Assembly: GCF_000524195.1 (NCBI RefSeq)
Contig: NW_020170386.1
Span: forward strand, 1,264,105-1,328,104
Length of the DNA: 64,000 bases
Reading direction: 5' to 3'
Source of the DNA: Echinococcus granulosus
Taxonomy: Eukaryota > Platyhelminthes > Cestoda > Cyclophyllidea > Taeniidae
In this document: one piece after another, positions 23,201-36,200 of the stretch
How positions within the stretch are numbered: the stretch's first letter is position 1
Layout of the letters: each line of letters starts with the position of its first letter
The notes under the pieces: generated by a model
Told to the model about the DNA's origin: nothing
Seen by the model: the letters and a program-made list of their open reading frames with translations, nothing else
Databases searched by the model: none
Position numbers and translations under genes: made by a program

Positions 23201-26200
23201 GCAATATCCGCCAGGTGTCTTTACTTCGAGGCTACAAACACTCGATCTGGTCAATTATATTTCAGGAAAACGGCTGGAACTTACAAAAACTACCAACTTC
23301 CTGTGGTTACGTAAATCTCGTAGCATTGACAGAGTAGTAAGATCTCAGTGAGTTGCATTTTAATGCGGGTATACAGACTTGAAATTGGATGATAGAAACC
23401 TCATGCATAACGCCCACTACTAATGGTAATTACGTAAGCACCTAGGTGCTTCAAAATTAGCAAGTCTCAGTTGTACACGAATACACAAGAGCATAATAGG
23501 CTCAAAATCAGTAAAGGCGTCTATTAAGAATGGTTTTGGGATTAGATTATGATCAAGCGTTAGTTGCAGGCATGCTAAATACCGATACTGGGGAATTACA
23601 AGATTTGATTCCATTGTGAGTATGCTGCTAAAGCGCGATTTCGTCGGATTGATGATTCGCGATTGGGAAATGTTTACAAAAAACCCTCACACGAATTCTA
23701 GCTAATCAGGAACTAGAATCATGTAGCTAAAAACGAGGCTTACGTAAAGATAACTGGCGGTTATACAACCATTTTGGAAGAGTTCTTCTTACGATCACGT
23801 GACTGCAGACAGACGATTCAGTGTGAACAACTAGGGTTGAGAAATCTTGTGAATGCATCAATAGTCACCACAGTGGCACATGTTCAGTTCCGTGTTAGAA
23901 ATACACTATAGAACCATCAAATAGAATACTAGTATCTACTTTTACCATAGTTTAAGGTTCACATTATCAGGCAGCAGCACGAAAAAGCCATGGCTCACAA
24001 ACAGCGAGATCATTAAACATTTATCACAATGTGAAATACCATCACTTTCTGCCTGAAAGCGTTGTTTGGGGGCTTATTTACACCAAAAGATATTATTATT
24101 ACTGTTTCAAAGTGTGTTTCGATAATTCCCTTAATTCATAATTACTGTAAATGCACCATTTTGGTGAATGCGGAGGCGTTTCTTTGGGAACCAGCTAAAG
24201 AAATGGAACAGTTAACCCCAAAGAAAACAATAACTCGGGCACCGAGACATTGGATGCAAAGAAGATTCGGTAAATTTCATTTTCACCGTCCCCAAATGCA
24301 ATCGCGGTAAATACCGGTTACTTTATCAGCATGAGACTTATACTGCGTTTGAACTTTGCCCTAATGTTTCCAAGGCCTTCGGATAAGTCCTGTTTCTAAA
24401 AGCTGAGCCCGTGTTTCATGAGAGGAGCAACATTCTTCTAAAAATGCGTCAATTTTCTGCTTAGAGTGAGTTCACATCACAATAACACCTGGCTTTGGCA
24501 GCGCCAACAACAAACTATCAGGCTTTCCTATTCATCATCGGGAAAGCATTGAATCTGGCAGAGGACGTGACTTTTATCACTTTACCAAAACCAGATCTTT
24601 CAATTTCTCATTTAAGGGTTGTGAGCGCCTTGAACTGTGATGCACTTTTTTCATACGCACAGTCGGATGTGAAAATAGATTTATTTTTTTTTGACAATTT
24701 GGTGCCCATACAGTACTTCCAGTGTCTAATGGACAAAATTTGTACTAACACACGCCTCGGAAGGAAGCCAACAGTGGGTACTACATGTTGTAAGAAAAAT
24801 GAAGGGTTAAGCTTTATCTAAAAGTTGAAAACGTATGTACTATGACAAAAATTGTCCGTTGAACGGTCAAAGCACCCTTTCGTAAAGGACTAAGGCGTGT
24901 GTAGAGTTGATAGACATTTATAGTTTTTGGATAAAAATATAGCTTGTAGAGAAGCTATTGAAACAGGAGTCGTTTTCATAGTTCTCGAAGTAGGCAGACT
25001 ATGAGAGTATCTAGGAGCCGCGCCTGCATACGCTGGCGTGCAACAACACATTTCTGCGCCCTAAACATTGGGTAATTAGTCATGCCATTTGATACTAAAA
25101 CCAGGAGTTAGACCATGCAAACTCCACTTTGTGGAAATCTATACTGTTAAATTATTTCAAACCAACATTTTCATTAAAAAACAGAAATGGCAATCATTTC
25201 ACAACCGCGAACAGATAGAAACTTGGCATCTATGAAACCATATCGAAAGAATAATTCTACGCTTAGAAAAGGTTTCATGGTATTACACTTTTAGTCACAT
25301 TTCATAAATTCATGTTCGCCTGATATTAGTCAATGGGCGTTACGACTTCAAATTCCAGCAATGCGAATCCATCCAAACGCTGAAGGTAATGGCAATGTTC
25401 GCCCAGTGTTTAAGTGGTATCTTATCCAAGGAGAGTAATTCATTTAAAACAAATGGTAATTTGCTTATCATCATATTAATGAGCTAAATCAAATACCACG
25501 CAGATAAGTTTTCGATTAATAACTCAACTGCGTTTCGATGAGACATCGATGTTTATCTTTGTACACATTAAAAGTGGTGGTTAAGAGACTTGCTATTTTA
25601 CTACGAAATTTAATGTACTTATATCAAGCGTCAAATGATCCACATTTAACCAATTAAACGAGTAGTATGTAACCTTAAGTACTGGAGTAAAATTATGCCT
25701 GCTGATCCTACGCAATCCCACGGTTTTGCCATCTAAGACGGCGTTTCAAGTCTACCAACCCATCGATGAAGTGTAGTTAGCGTCCACAGTATATTTACCT
25801 ATACAAATTACCACTTTCACTTCGGCCATCATTTACAGCAAACCTCACTAAGAAATGTGTGGTTCAAGAACTTTTCTGGATTTTGACGGTAACCAAAAAA
25901 AGAACTAATGAAGTACTGCATTATCCTTGGTCGCGGTTATGATTCAAAACATACTTCATGACTCTGAGGTTGAACTGTAAACCAACGTCGCAGTTTTCTC
26001 ATTTCGTCACAAAACCATAATGCTAAAGTTAACTTTTTGTGTAGAAATATCAATCCACACTATTATATTGTACCTTAAATTCTTAAAGGCTTTTTCAAGT
26101 CTTCAAAAAAGAGATTTAACGAACGTAACACATCGGTTTTATGCGTGAATTCATCTGTTGTACGCCAAGTAAACATCTTCCCATTTGTCAACTGAGAATT

Positions 26201-29200
26201 TGTCTTATACTATTCACCCTACCATTTAATACGCACTTCTAAACCTCTCATAAATCGGTAAATACAAATAAAGAAACCAGTGTGTTACAAAAATCTTTCC
26301 CAACCAAGCCAGCAACTTTTGTCAATATGTATGCCTGGAGATCTAGGTTATTTGTAAATCGGGAGAGGAAATTATGGATCAGTAGACGAAAGATAGATGA
26401 TCTGGGAACTGCACTTGACTAAATAGATATTTAAAAATCCCTCAAAAGGATGTATCTCGGTATGCATGAAGTCACGTCACCTATAAATCTGGAAAAGCAG
26501 TTGCAGGTTTATTGGTCGGGGTCAAATAGCTGACTTGTCGGGACGATACCAGGCGAGTGGCTACCCGTGAATGTCTTAAAAGTAGTGGTCAAAAGTGTGC
26601 TTGGCGGTGTGACGGCGCAGAGCAACTGTGCGAGTAGCAACGTACACGAACTAACAACCGCACCCAGTCTCATGGTTGTGTATTTGCGAGCACCCCTAGC
26701 ACTGCTTCAATTCAGTACACCGCCCTCCACAGCGGGGTAGTTGTAAGGCTGCAAGCACAAATTGCATTGGTATGGTAGGCAATTTAACAAAGCCGTCAAT
26801 ACCGCCCAAGAAATTGTACGAACACGGAGAACTAACTCAAACGCCTCCCACAATGATCCATGTTTGAAAAGAAACCCACTGGCTATAGCTAGCATCGCAA
26901 ATATATGGCCGAGTTTTTCAGTGGCTACCACTACTTTTTGCCTAAAACAGCACTGAAAGCGCAGTTTTTAGTTACAATGTAGGGAAATTTCCCTCCTACA
27001 GAACTGTACAGCATTCACTGTGAATCTGTTCACCGAAAGTTGCTTCATTAAACACGAAAAGTTGACAGTCCAGAGCAAATCCATTATAAGCACTCTAATT
27101 CTGGAATGCAGCGGATTTCAAGGATATCAATAAGTGTCATTTGATGTTTCATCCGATATATGTTCTCTAGCCAAATTTTAGTGTCAAATATTCAATCGAA
27201 AAAAGGGTAAATGACACTTGAAGTGCTAGACAGACGGCTGCAGATGTATCAGGTGGCCAAAAGTTTTTGCGGTTCTCAGTGTATTTCGCCGCAATAACTT
27301 GTTCAAACTCACGAGAACGTGTGAAATGCCTATTTTCATTTGAACAATGAATCTTGAATATGCGTCGGTCTATCGGTGCCCTTTTTTGCGTTCTCTACTA
27401 CATTCCCATTATTTTGAGACTAGTGTGATTCGGAGCCTATCTGCCTTACCAACGTAAACTCGTTCTCAAAGCCGTAGAAGCTTCCCACTAAAATGCGTCT
27501 AGTGTGTGGAGAAAGTGAGGTGGGAGAAGGTACCGCCCAGAGATTACTTTAACAGTTTAATAAAACAATAGATATGGCATTTCTCGAAAGAATCTACATC
27601 CCCATTTATGGAGAATTACTTGTGCTTAGTGTCACGATACTTCAAGATTAAGGCATCAAGAGCAGCTTTCAGTAATGCTTAACGGGAGTGTTGAGACAAC
27701 GGGTACGCTTATATCATCCGCGAAAGTTGTGTAAACTGCTAGATAGATGGGTCCCACTAAAACACATTAACAACAGTTGAAAATAAGCCTCAATAAATAC
27801 CATACCGTTCGCAATTCTCTCACTTTCGCTATAAAAATGCTCATTTTGGATTGTTCGCTGACTGACTTGCGATAAACTAGTTATCCCACACTTCTAAGGC
27901 ACGTACCGCTCCACCCCCAGAAAACTGCATATTGTGTGTGGTACGCTGTAGATGGAGTTGTTCACCATGCATTGCTCATTTGCTGAAGGGCCTAACATTT
28001 GTGGCCGTGATTTATCTGCTCGATGCAATACAACTGAAAGATGTGTAAGAACTTCCTCAGAAGCAGTTAGGACTAGCTGATCGGTAGGAGGAAAGATTGA
28101 GTCGTACAAAACAACCAAAGATAGCATAGTCCATGGCGGAAAATTTGTCTTTAAGATTTGGACTTTAAGATGAAAAGAAGGCGATAATGCCCCACCATTA
28201 TCCTCCCATATTCTCCTCTTTTTATCCGGATGATTATCACCTTTTCTTGGCACCATATAGCCACGTACAAAATAGAGTAAGTTAAGAAATAAAAATGGAA
28301 TAGAAAAAGAGTTGGCACACTTCCAGAGGGAAAGGGTTTTATAAGTGAAGTTCGCAAGTTTGTGTCTCATTGTGGAATGCTGATCGGTTGTAGTGGTGGT
28401 TACTCCTAGAGGAAAAGTCTTTATAGGGGTTTCCTACAGTTACTTAACTTCTCTTATAAAGAATTGCATGAACTTATTTGGTTACTTCATATATCCTACA
28501 GAATATTCCATGGTGATGTGGCAGCATTAGTCACTATGGTCGTAAGTTGGCGTCGTCTAAGAAAGCTAGAGGAATTTGCCTAAAAAACAGTCTAAATAAT
28601 TGAATCTTACCAGTTATAAATGAATAAATGGTGACAGATACTGTTACTATTCGCAATGAATGAAAATAAGTGGTAGCACATACCGGCAAGTAATCAGCGC
28701 CAATTTTTCGTCGAAATATTGTGGAGAGGATACAGTGCCGAGAATCTTGATGGTGGCCGATTTCATAGCTGGAGTACATCTACAAAGATACATGGAGTCG
28801 TGCATTCTGCTTAAGTCGTAAAATTATTTACTTTCCCAGAGAAACCTTATAAATAGCTATTCGTCAGAACAATAATGATTAACTCTTTTTGATGGTGCAG
28901 GCAGATATATTACCTAAACTGGAAAATGTTGTGAACGGAAACTTCACTAGTCCACTAGCGTTTCTTCATTATTCTTGAAACGCGTTTCGATTGCTTATCA
29001 AAGGCAGTAGAAGCGACAGCATGGTAAAGTTGCTGTGGCGACCGTCCGTGTTGCCAAGGTGAACCACCAAACAAAGCAATCACATAAAAAAGTGGTAATG
29101 ATGAAAAGAAATAAAGTTATCAATACATATCCAACGATAACATACGTGATCTAAGAGTTCTCTGGCATACTTTTTATTGTCTTCCAAATTGAGAAGTTGC

Positions 29201-31887
29201 GATAAATTGTGGAAAATCTCCTTTTTTTCGGGATAGTGACTGAAAAGCATAATTACTATTTGGATTGTCAATATATAGTGCAGAACGCGCATTTAAATGC
29301 ATTTAACCCATGATTTGTGAATTATGGGTGATTGTTAGAAATAAGCTCGTTGCAGAAAATAAAAGTTTAGACAACAGTGGGAGTACCAAGCAAGTTCGTG
29401 ATTCCATATTAGGCACTGATCAAAGTTAACAAGCGGAAATTTCAAAAAAGTAATGTAATTCACTTCCGTCCGTTAAAGTCATTTTGACTCCGCCCTTGAG
29501 CCTATTTGATCAGTAGCGTCGAGATTATACACAACCAACATAATGCCGACAGAAAGTAGGTTAAAAACCTATTTAAGGGAGCTCTAACTCTGACTCATTT
29601 TTTAAAATCAGATGGAACTAACCGTTGGTAACTCTAGTGAATCCTCGCAACGCTATACATCGGCGAATATGAAGTCAGTTACTATGACGCAATGGAGGCA
29701 TGCATGTGTCACTACGTCACTAGGTAAAAAGGACCTTATACCGTATGTGTTAAGAAATCCATCTAAGTTTCCTCGACCCGTTTTAACATCGTGTGAGGTA
29801 CGCGGAGCTAAATGGTAAAACTATGGAATATGTGTACCTATACTTAGAGTGAACGGTATCAAGCAAACAGTGGAGTCTAAATTTAGTAATGCTGCCTAGT
29901 ACAATACGTTATGAACACTACGGTACTACGGTAAGCAGACGTACAAATCACTGGCATTTATACACGGAAGTACATTACCATAGGTTAATATGAGGGAACA
30001 CACCTTTCCACATATCCCCACGTTTCGTGCAAACTGCTGATAGCGTACCCTTGCAATGCCGTCATAACAGCCGTAAATGCTGAGAAGCTTCGTAGCGTTC
30101 GAAGTTCCTGTAATTGTTTTTTGAATAAAATAGCTCTTTTTAGGAAATTAACTCCAGATGAATAACAGTTTGGATGCCGCAAAACAGATGAAAATAATTG
30201 AAATCGGGTAAAACTTTGATAATACCCACTTTTATAATTAGAATGTGTGATAATTATGAAAAACCTCGGCATTCAGTAAAGCTCAACACATCAATATATA
30301 CAAACAGCACTCAGTAGTGCAAAGCCTGGTAGAAATAGATAACGCAAGACATACGGCTGCGATAGAGATCCATTTAGACAACATTTCGGCTCTGAATAAG
30401 GTGCCATTAGACGACACGAGTTTAATATTTTGGCACGAAGTAATGTTGCTTGAAGACTGCAGGCTCGCATTTTGTCGACCATCGTGGTTCGAAATCTTGC
30501 GTCGGTCGTTTTGCAACGGTAGGGGAACAATGGAGAGAGTGAGGGAGGCTAAGGATGAGGCAGAGACATTGGCAGCAGGAACCGATCTCGGAAGATCGGT
30601 CTCAATAATCGTGGTCAACACCAGACCATAAATGCGATTAAACTGCCGTATGGTTGAGTCTACCGTTGGAGCTGGCCGATGACGCACATAATTAAGACAT
30701 TCAGACGGCAAAACTTTCAGAAACAAGTCCTATTACCGAAAAATTAATTTGGGATTCAGAAATAAAAATAAAAAAAAAACAGTTTGGGTCGTCGAGTATT
30801 GTTCTTACTGCGTCATACAAGGTAAGCTGTTCTGCGATGTGTCGAGGAGACAGTTGACTCATAGACCCTTCCCTTAGCGATATTTGAAGTTGTGATTCTA
30901 TAAAAAAGGAAAAGATAAAATAAGATTTTAAAACGCATTACATTCAATTTGTCATGTTTGTTACCTGTACTAGCTTCCAACGCATCTTTATCACAATTTG
31001 CTTCCCTAAAGAGTCCAGCTAGGAGATGAAATCTATCCGAAGCCATATTAATTTTGGTGCAGATTTCCTCCATAACTTGAGCTAGGCCTAACTGATATGA
31101 TTTTGCCATTGACCGAATGAAGTCTCTAGCCTTCATGATAAGTTGGCTTTGAGAAAACTCTTCTGATTTTGAATGCTTTCGACGAATCGGCTGAAAGTTT
31201 GTTGCAAATACACGAAGCCACTGTGAAGCCACAAACGACAATCTCTTGAGATCGAGAAAATCTGGAGGACTGTAAAATGACTCAACGTGTGGATTGTCCA
31301 GCCACCGATCCAACACTTTAGTAAGCGACCTCAAAGTGTCCAAAACATTACAGAATGAAATAAAGGTAAAGAATAAAATTTTGCCAAAAAATTGCACAAA
31401 CAGCCTTACAATTGCAATATCATGACTGCATGTCTAATTTTACAATGTGTATATACATTATCTCATCAGGGTCAAAATCATTTCATTAGTAAATTTGATG
31501 TTTTATCCTGAAAAGAAACGGAATTACAATAGAGTAAGGTCAAAGAAAGGCTGTAAAAGAATTTTGGAGCAAATTAAATAGCAAAGCTGTACTAAAGAAA
31601 AGAAAAGTAATACGTCATTACCGAATAAGCTTGAACTTCTCATCTGGATACACATTTGAGTCAAAACATAAACGCCAAAACCTGAAAGGAATGAAAGCTA
31701 AATCTAGTTACTTCGCATCAAGTGTTGTTAATAAGCAGTAGACTGTTGTGTATAAATGGAAGCTCAGTAGTAGGGTATCTATTCTGTCATCGGCAACATG
31801 AACTATATCCCGTCCAATTATATATTGTATTATATCATCCACCGTTCCTGCGTTCAGTTCCATGGCCTCGTGATTAATGCTTGAGGA
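18813..31887 (-). CDS. RalGDS/RGL-type guanine-nucleotide exchange factor, 13 coding exons, no RA domain found
   Basis: Proteins of this family catalyse GDP/GTP exchange on Ral, normally as Ras effectors through a C-terminal RA domain. Exons in transcript order: 31887-31712, 31681-31622, 31329-30965, 30897-30809, 30729-30355, 30107-30004, 29239-29146, 22915-22445, 21962-21580, 21114-21070, 20276-20117, 19452-19356, 18985-18813. Phases agree at all twelve junctions and the sum is 2592 bases (863 codons plus TAG). Matches: RSLTKVLDRWLDN and YSPPDFLDLKRL (REM), LSPRHIAEQLTLYDA, GTIPYLGIFLNDLAML, and INFRKHWREYKVLAKLMYLQ (RalGDS INFEKRRKEFEVIAQIKLLQ). The true start is open: the first in-frame Met is at 31863, but an upstream exon may exist. 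No RA domain could be found after the last exon. Confidence 0.88.
21070..22915 (-). CDS. RalGEF exons 8-10: second half of CDC25 with about 180 inserted residues
   Basis: Exon 8 (22915-22445) contains GTIPYLGIFLNDLAML, the catalytic helical hairpin, almost as in RalGDS (GTVPYLGTFLTDLVML). It is followed by a His/Asn/Arg/Pro-rich stretch. Exon 9 (21962-21580) continues with basic, Ser/Thr/Ala-rich sequence and then resumes the domain at NDDLINFRKHWREYKVLAKL, ending AFRQWFESFVLISES. Exon 10 is a 45-base microexon encoding NQRARELEPPPRNW, comparable with RalGDS LSCELEPPSE. In RalGDS the hairpin and the LINF segment are only about ten residues apart, so roughly 180 residues are inserted at that loop. 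The exon 8 donor (AAT/GTAATC) is weak. Confidence 0.85.
22916..29145 (-). other. RalGEF intron 7 (6.2 kb) with one possible cassette exon
   Basis: The largest intron in the window. Direct joining of the flanking exons aligns with RalGDS without a gap (RELLDH/ENARYS against RELLIKEGTSKF). A 96-base segment at 28779-28684 has acceptor CTTTGTAG and donor GTATGT and is open in phase 0, so it could be an alternative exon. An open frame of 158 codons at 28370-27894 shows no similarity I know. Elsewhere I see no coding or mobile-element signature. Confidence 0.45.
29146..30897 (-). CDS. RalGEF exons 4-7: first half of the CDC25 catalytic domain
   Basis: Exon 4 (30897-30809) carries the domain entry LSPRHIAEQLTLYDA (RalGDS LVAEQFTLMDAELF). 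Exon 5 (30729-30355) starts DLFLKVLPSECLNYV, contains APTVDSTIRQFNRIYGLVLT (RalGDS APTVRATVTQFN), then a polar insertion of about 60 residues before EMLSKWISIAA. Exon 6 (30107-30004) gives ELRTLRSFSAFTAVMTALQG and ISSLHETWGYVE, matching LKNFSSLYAILSALQ...RLKKTWEDV. Exon 7 (29239-29146) gives HYPEKKEIFHNLSQLL and KKYARELLDH. The split codons R/S and S/H join cleanly. Confidence 0.88.
30965..31887 (-). CDS. RalGEF exons 1-3: REM domain
   Basis: Exon 1 (31887-31712) encodes MELNAGTVDDIIQYIIGRD and DTLLLSFHLYTTVYCLLT, matching the RalGDS pattern VKAGTLEKLVEHL...FLCTYRAFTTTQQVL. Exon 2 is only 60 bases (31681-31622) and encodes FWRLCFDSNVYPDEKFKLIR, with both end codons split. Exon 3 (31329-30965) encodes SLTKVLDRWLDN, the conserved ILGTWLDQ helix, and YSPPDFLDLKRL, then a charged helical region ending near GLFREANCDKDALEAST. 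The acceptor of exon 1 (CATTTTTAG) leaves eight residues before the first Met, so either translation starts at 31863 or a 5' exon lies upstream in 31888-32612. Confidence 0.83.
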
Positions 31888-32612
31888 CTAAAAATGTTTA
31901 AATTACAACGAAGTACCACGGAAAGTGAATCGGCTTCCATATTAATAATGACGCTCATGTATTACACAACGCAGTGACCATATTTAATCCAAACTTTGAA
32001 TTGCGCGCCGGCGTTATATAAGGTCAAACAAAAATATTGTTTTTTTCGCAGCAAACATGTATCTAATGGCTTGTAACAAATTAAGAATCAGTAAAAATTT
32101 TTGTGCGTAATATTTACCGCCACTAATGCGCGCAACTTAAATTACTGTATTTATATTATTGGTCATTTGCTCGCCAATAATTCGATATTGGTGTGAGTCG
32201 TGCTTGCTCGACTTGTGGGGTTGTTATATTACTGTGTCCGCTGCATCTCCCCGGGTGGCTCATCCTAATTCCCAATCATATAAGCCTTTGTCGTTATTGT
32301 TCTGCAGTGCTTTGATTTTATATTCAACTTTAAGCGATTAGTTCACTTGCAATGTCATTACGATGTGCTATTATTATGATGACATGAGGGGAAGCAATTT
32401 TCTTTCTAATCTTATTTCTGTTGAATCCCGCTTTTCTTCTCCTTGCATTCTGTGATGTGCATCCGATAACTAAGTTACAGGTTCACTAGCTGATGATTTG
32501 ATCGCGGGCATGGTGCTTTTTATTACGGATTATTCGTTACATTTTTCTATGTACCTGTTGATGGAAGGGTGTTTTGATATTTTAGAATACATCTTGTTCG
32601 AATGATTTCCTA
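31888..32612. promoter_or_regulatory. Divergent intergenic region between the RalGEF and zinc-finger genes
   Basis: About 0.7 kb separates the 5' end of the minus-strand RalGEF model from the ATG of the plus-strand zinc-finger gene. It should hold both promoters or a shared one. A palindromic TTATATAA lies at 32014-32021 beside a CpG-rich GCGCGCCGGCG. No conserved element can be proven from one sequence, and an additional RalGEF 5' exon may also sit here. Confidence 0.4.
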
Positions 32613-33203
32613 ATGTCCTCCTGTAAAGCGAATTTCTCCGGTGTCGCTGCGGAATACATTTCCTCGAACATTCATCGTCTCGAGGTGGCCACCGGTTGTT
32701 TTGTTTGCCTGCAATGTGATGCAAATGAGTGGAGGGGTTCTTGGAATCCCGAGTATTTCAGTGCTCATGTAGATAAAGCTCATCCCGATTCTGAGTCGCT
32801 CTCATGTGTGTTTTGCGGCTTGGATTGGCCCGCAAAACGCTTTGTTTCCCACATAGCAGGGCATTTTGCGACTAGTGATTCTCGATCGACTTATCTTTAT
32901 CCCTGTCCAGTACCAGCACATTCCTCCGCCTGCCCCTTTCAAACCAACAACATCCACTGTCTCAGGGTTCATCTTCTCTCCGCGCATCGGGGCGAGCAAG
33001 TAATCTACAGGTGTTTCCATTGCTCAAAAAGGGAAAAGTCTCTGGAATCATGGGTATCTCATATATCAGCGCATGCCTTGCGGATCTACCACTGTGTGAT
33101 CAACGGGTGCTACGTCAAATCACCATCCAAAGAACTTATTATTGATCACATCAAGCGATCGCATGGCCGTAATTTCATCAGTTTAGTACGTGAAAGTTTG
33201 GAG
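32613..33203 (+). CDS. Zinc-finger gene exon 1: five irregular C2H2 fingers
   Basis: Encodes residues 1-197. Candidate fingers: CLQC...HVDKAH, CVFCGLDWPAKRFVSHIAGH, a third with widely spaced cysteines (CPVPAHSSAC...HLLSAH), CFHCSKREKSLESWVSHISAH (first 20 residues CFHC to SA), and CVINGC...HIKRSH with four residues between the cysteines. The linkers are not the TGEKP type of DNA-binding Krüppel fingers. The exon ends at GAG/GTGAGT. Confidence 0.8.
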
Positions 33204-36200
33204 GTGAGTCTTCAAAATAGCTCTTTTTTTACTACTGCGTAAGTTAAACGATTCTATGGTGCCTCCAAGCTTTGATCAATCGAGAAACTAGTACGTTTCG
33301 TAGTATTTGTCATTGTGTTTAGGTTTTATTTTTACCTGCACTATCAAAAATGCCACACTGAATGGCATCAGATTTGCTTACAGGGGTTTTCACTTTGTTT
33401 GGGTGGATGTGCGTGCTTTCAAGTTTTGCAGTTCATTAATATCTCCCTGTGGTCTTGTCTGATTAGATCACGTTGTCTATAGGATTCCTTAAGACATCAT
33501 ACAGGGTGCTGAGGTTGTTGCATGCATTTTTACTCTGCCTTCTGTGCCATCTATGAAGGAATGGTGAGACATTTTGTTTCCGTGAATGTGGCCTACCCAA
33601 TTGGATGCAATCCAGATATCTCATGGCCTTTTTTCTGCTTGTTTACCGCCTCCTAGATGCGTTGGCGTTCTTCACGTCACCTTCGCCTGTAGGGCGATAT
33701 TGCTCCTCCGTCGCATTTTTCCGCATCGTTGATACAGTTCTCAGTCCCCTCTACTTATGGACATTAAGTGTAGTATCCACTGTCGATTTTTGTTGGTACT
33801 ATTATCAACTTGAAGATCGGCGAAATGTTATGAATATACAAAACTCATAATGATGTTTGGTAGTTACGCGTTATTGACGTCTCCAGGTAACATTGGTCGA
33901 AAATAGTCGCTATTGCTTCAAGTACGATTATCGTTCCAGTTTTGTTAAAAGCAAGCATTTGTAAACTTCAGTAGGGGTGTGGAATTGAGCCCTTTACTCA
34001 TTTCATTCATTTTAATTTCGTTAAAATCTAGACTTTAAGATTTTTATTGCTTCCGCTGTGTGCGACTCGTCGCTGATAGCCGTTAACCCTATTTCATAAT
34101 AGTGGCATTTGCGTCAATTTAAATGGCCCTTTCCGGGGGCTCGTGTTAAACATCAAGTCAAATTTTCCCAATGATTATACCGATCCTATGGCAATGTGTA
34201 CGTTATTAATGGTATCGGTCGAATGTGTTATGATTTAGATCTACAGAGAGATTTGATTCCTAAAAATCCACTTCACTATTATTTAGAATTGCAGCATAAA
34301 ATTGGTTCATGGATTTCCTGTTTTTTGATTTTCATGGACTTGGCGGAACTAAGGAGGTCGACTGATTCAATAACCCCTGATTTCAAAACCTGTTTAAAAG
34401 CGTAGGTAACGATAGCTTTTAGAACTACTTCTTACGTCTGGCTTTAGGTGAATTTCTTTTGAATCATTTGGCATAGTTCGACAACCTGGTCTGTTGACAT
34501 CGAGGCGATTAGCATGAATAAACACCCGTGTGCGCACATTCGCATAAATACACTGGTATGGATGGATACACTGCATGCAAGGCTATGCGGTCGACACCCT
34601 GCATAATTCAGGACCTTTGCGTGTACACACACTTGATCTTGCACCCGTTTCACCACTGCAAGTACTCAATATTGTATAGTCGCACACAACTTGTGGCTGC
34701 TTTTGCATGAACCCGCTTCTTCCTTTTAATTGTTTGTTTCTCTCATGGCATTTTACGTCTGCTGTGAACGGATTCCTGAACGCGAAGTTAGTCTCTTGCT
34801 TGAGGGTGCTTTTGTTGGTCTGCAACATCAGATCATCGGTATCGATATTCCTTTGGCGTAGTATCTTGTGAGATTGCTTTGATGTCTTATTTTCGAAGCA
34901 GTTGCTTTTTTTAACTGCATACACTTTTGCTTTTAGTTTGAAACTTTTTGCTTTGTTACTGGGTATTACGTTCCCTGAGAGATTCATTGTTCATTGTCAA
35001 GCGGCTGACTGGCTGTTGTGTGCATTGGTACTGTTGGCCTGTTGCTTCATGTCAATCGCTAGGCGGATTCCATTTTTTTAAGGCTTAAGCTCTTCCATAT
35101 GGCGCAGTGATCTCTCCGTCACAACTCTCACAAATCGAGCGGTACTTTTGATGCACATTATCCGCAACTCACCAACGACATTGTTGCACCTAGGTCCTCC
35201 TAATTCTCACACTGTCATTCGCCATGGGACCACGGTTGCAATAGCGTGTCTTTGCCATAAATTGGTGAAATGGTACCAAGCTGAATGAGGCATCTGTCAG
35301 TTTAAGCTATATCTTCATCTTCCATAAAATCAGCACGCACATGCACGCTGGATCCAATCGATGCATCGTATTCGCGCTCTTGGTAGTGTGGCAACGGGAG
35401 ATTGGGGTGGCTCTGCCTCCATTCAGAACGATCAATGGCACTCCTTGCTCAAGCTAACAACTTTTCTTATGACGACGTGCTTTCTTTCTGGTGCTTTACC
35501 TTTTATGACAAATCTATAACTCACTTCTAGTGTGATCTTGTGTATATTTCCGTAAGACTCTCAAGAGAATTTGTTTGTTAAGTATGAGGAATTAATTCGT
35601 GGTACTTTTTAAATTACCACAATGCTTTTTGGTTTTATTGCTTTATCCGAGTTGGCAAAAAGGGGTCATTACCGTTTGTCCACCTGTGTTTCACATAATT
35701 TTGGTTTTCAAAGATGCCTGAACATTTAAAATTTTTTCTAAAATAGAACCTGCCAACATTTAATTACCTGATCTTCGATATTGTTCACGTTACCAACAGG
35801 CACCCAAGTATACGCAAAGATGATACTTTGTGTTTTTAATAATGTAGCACTGCTTTCTATCTCTCCAGTTCATCTGCGCATACGAGGGGCACGTGCCCTC
35901 TTTCTTGCGTTCTTTCCTCTTTGAAAAACTTGTGCAACCCCAAGCCCTGAGTTCGAGCGAGACGACGTCGGCGCCGTCTGCAGTCTCCTTCCTTACCTCC
36001 ATCTCCGCCGCCGTGGTGACGACGGCAAACCCGTCGAGAAAACTCGCTGAGTGCGTGTCCCCCTGCCTCCGCTGTCCTAAGTGTCAGGTGGCCACGGCCA
36101 ATTGGTCGCGTTTTCAGACCCACTTAAGCCTCTGTATCGAAAACAGCATCTCCTACTATCTCTACTGGTGTCCATCTTGCTCCACCGTCTCCACGGAGAA

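Noticed and set aside
24495..24821. 108-codon plus-strand frame in the RalGEF intron
   Set aside because: No similarity, no splice signals, and a length expected by chance.
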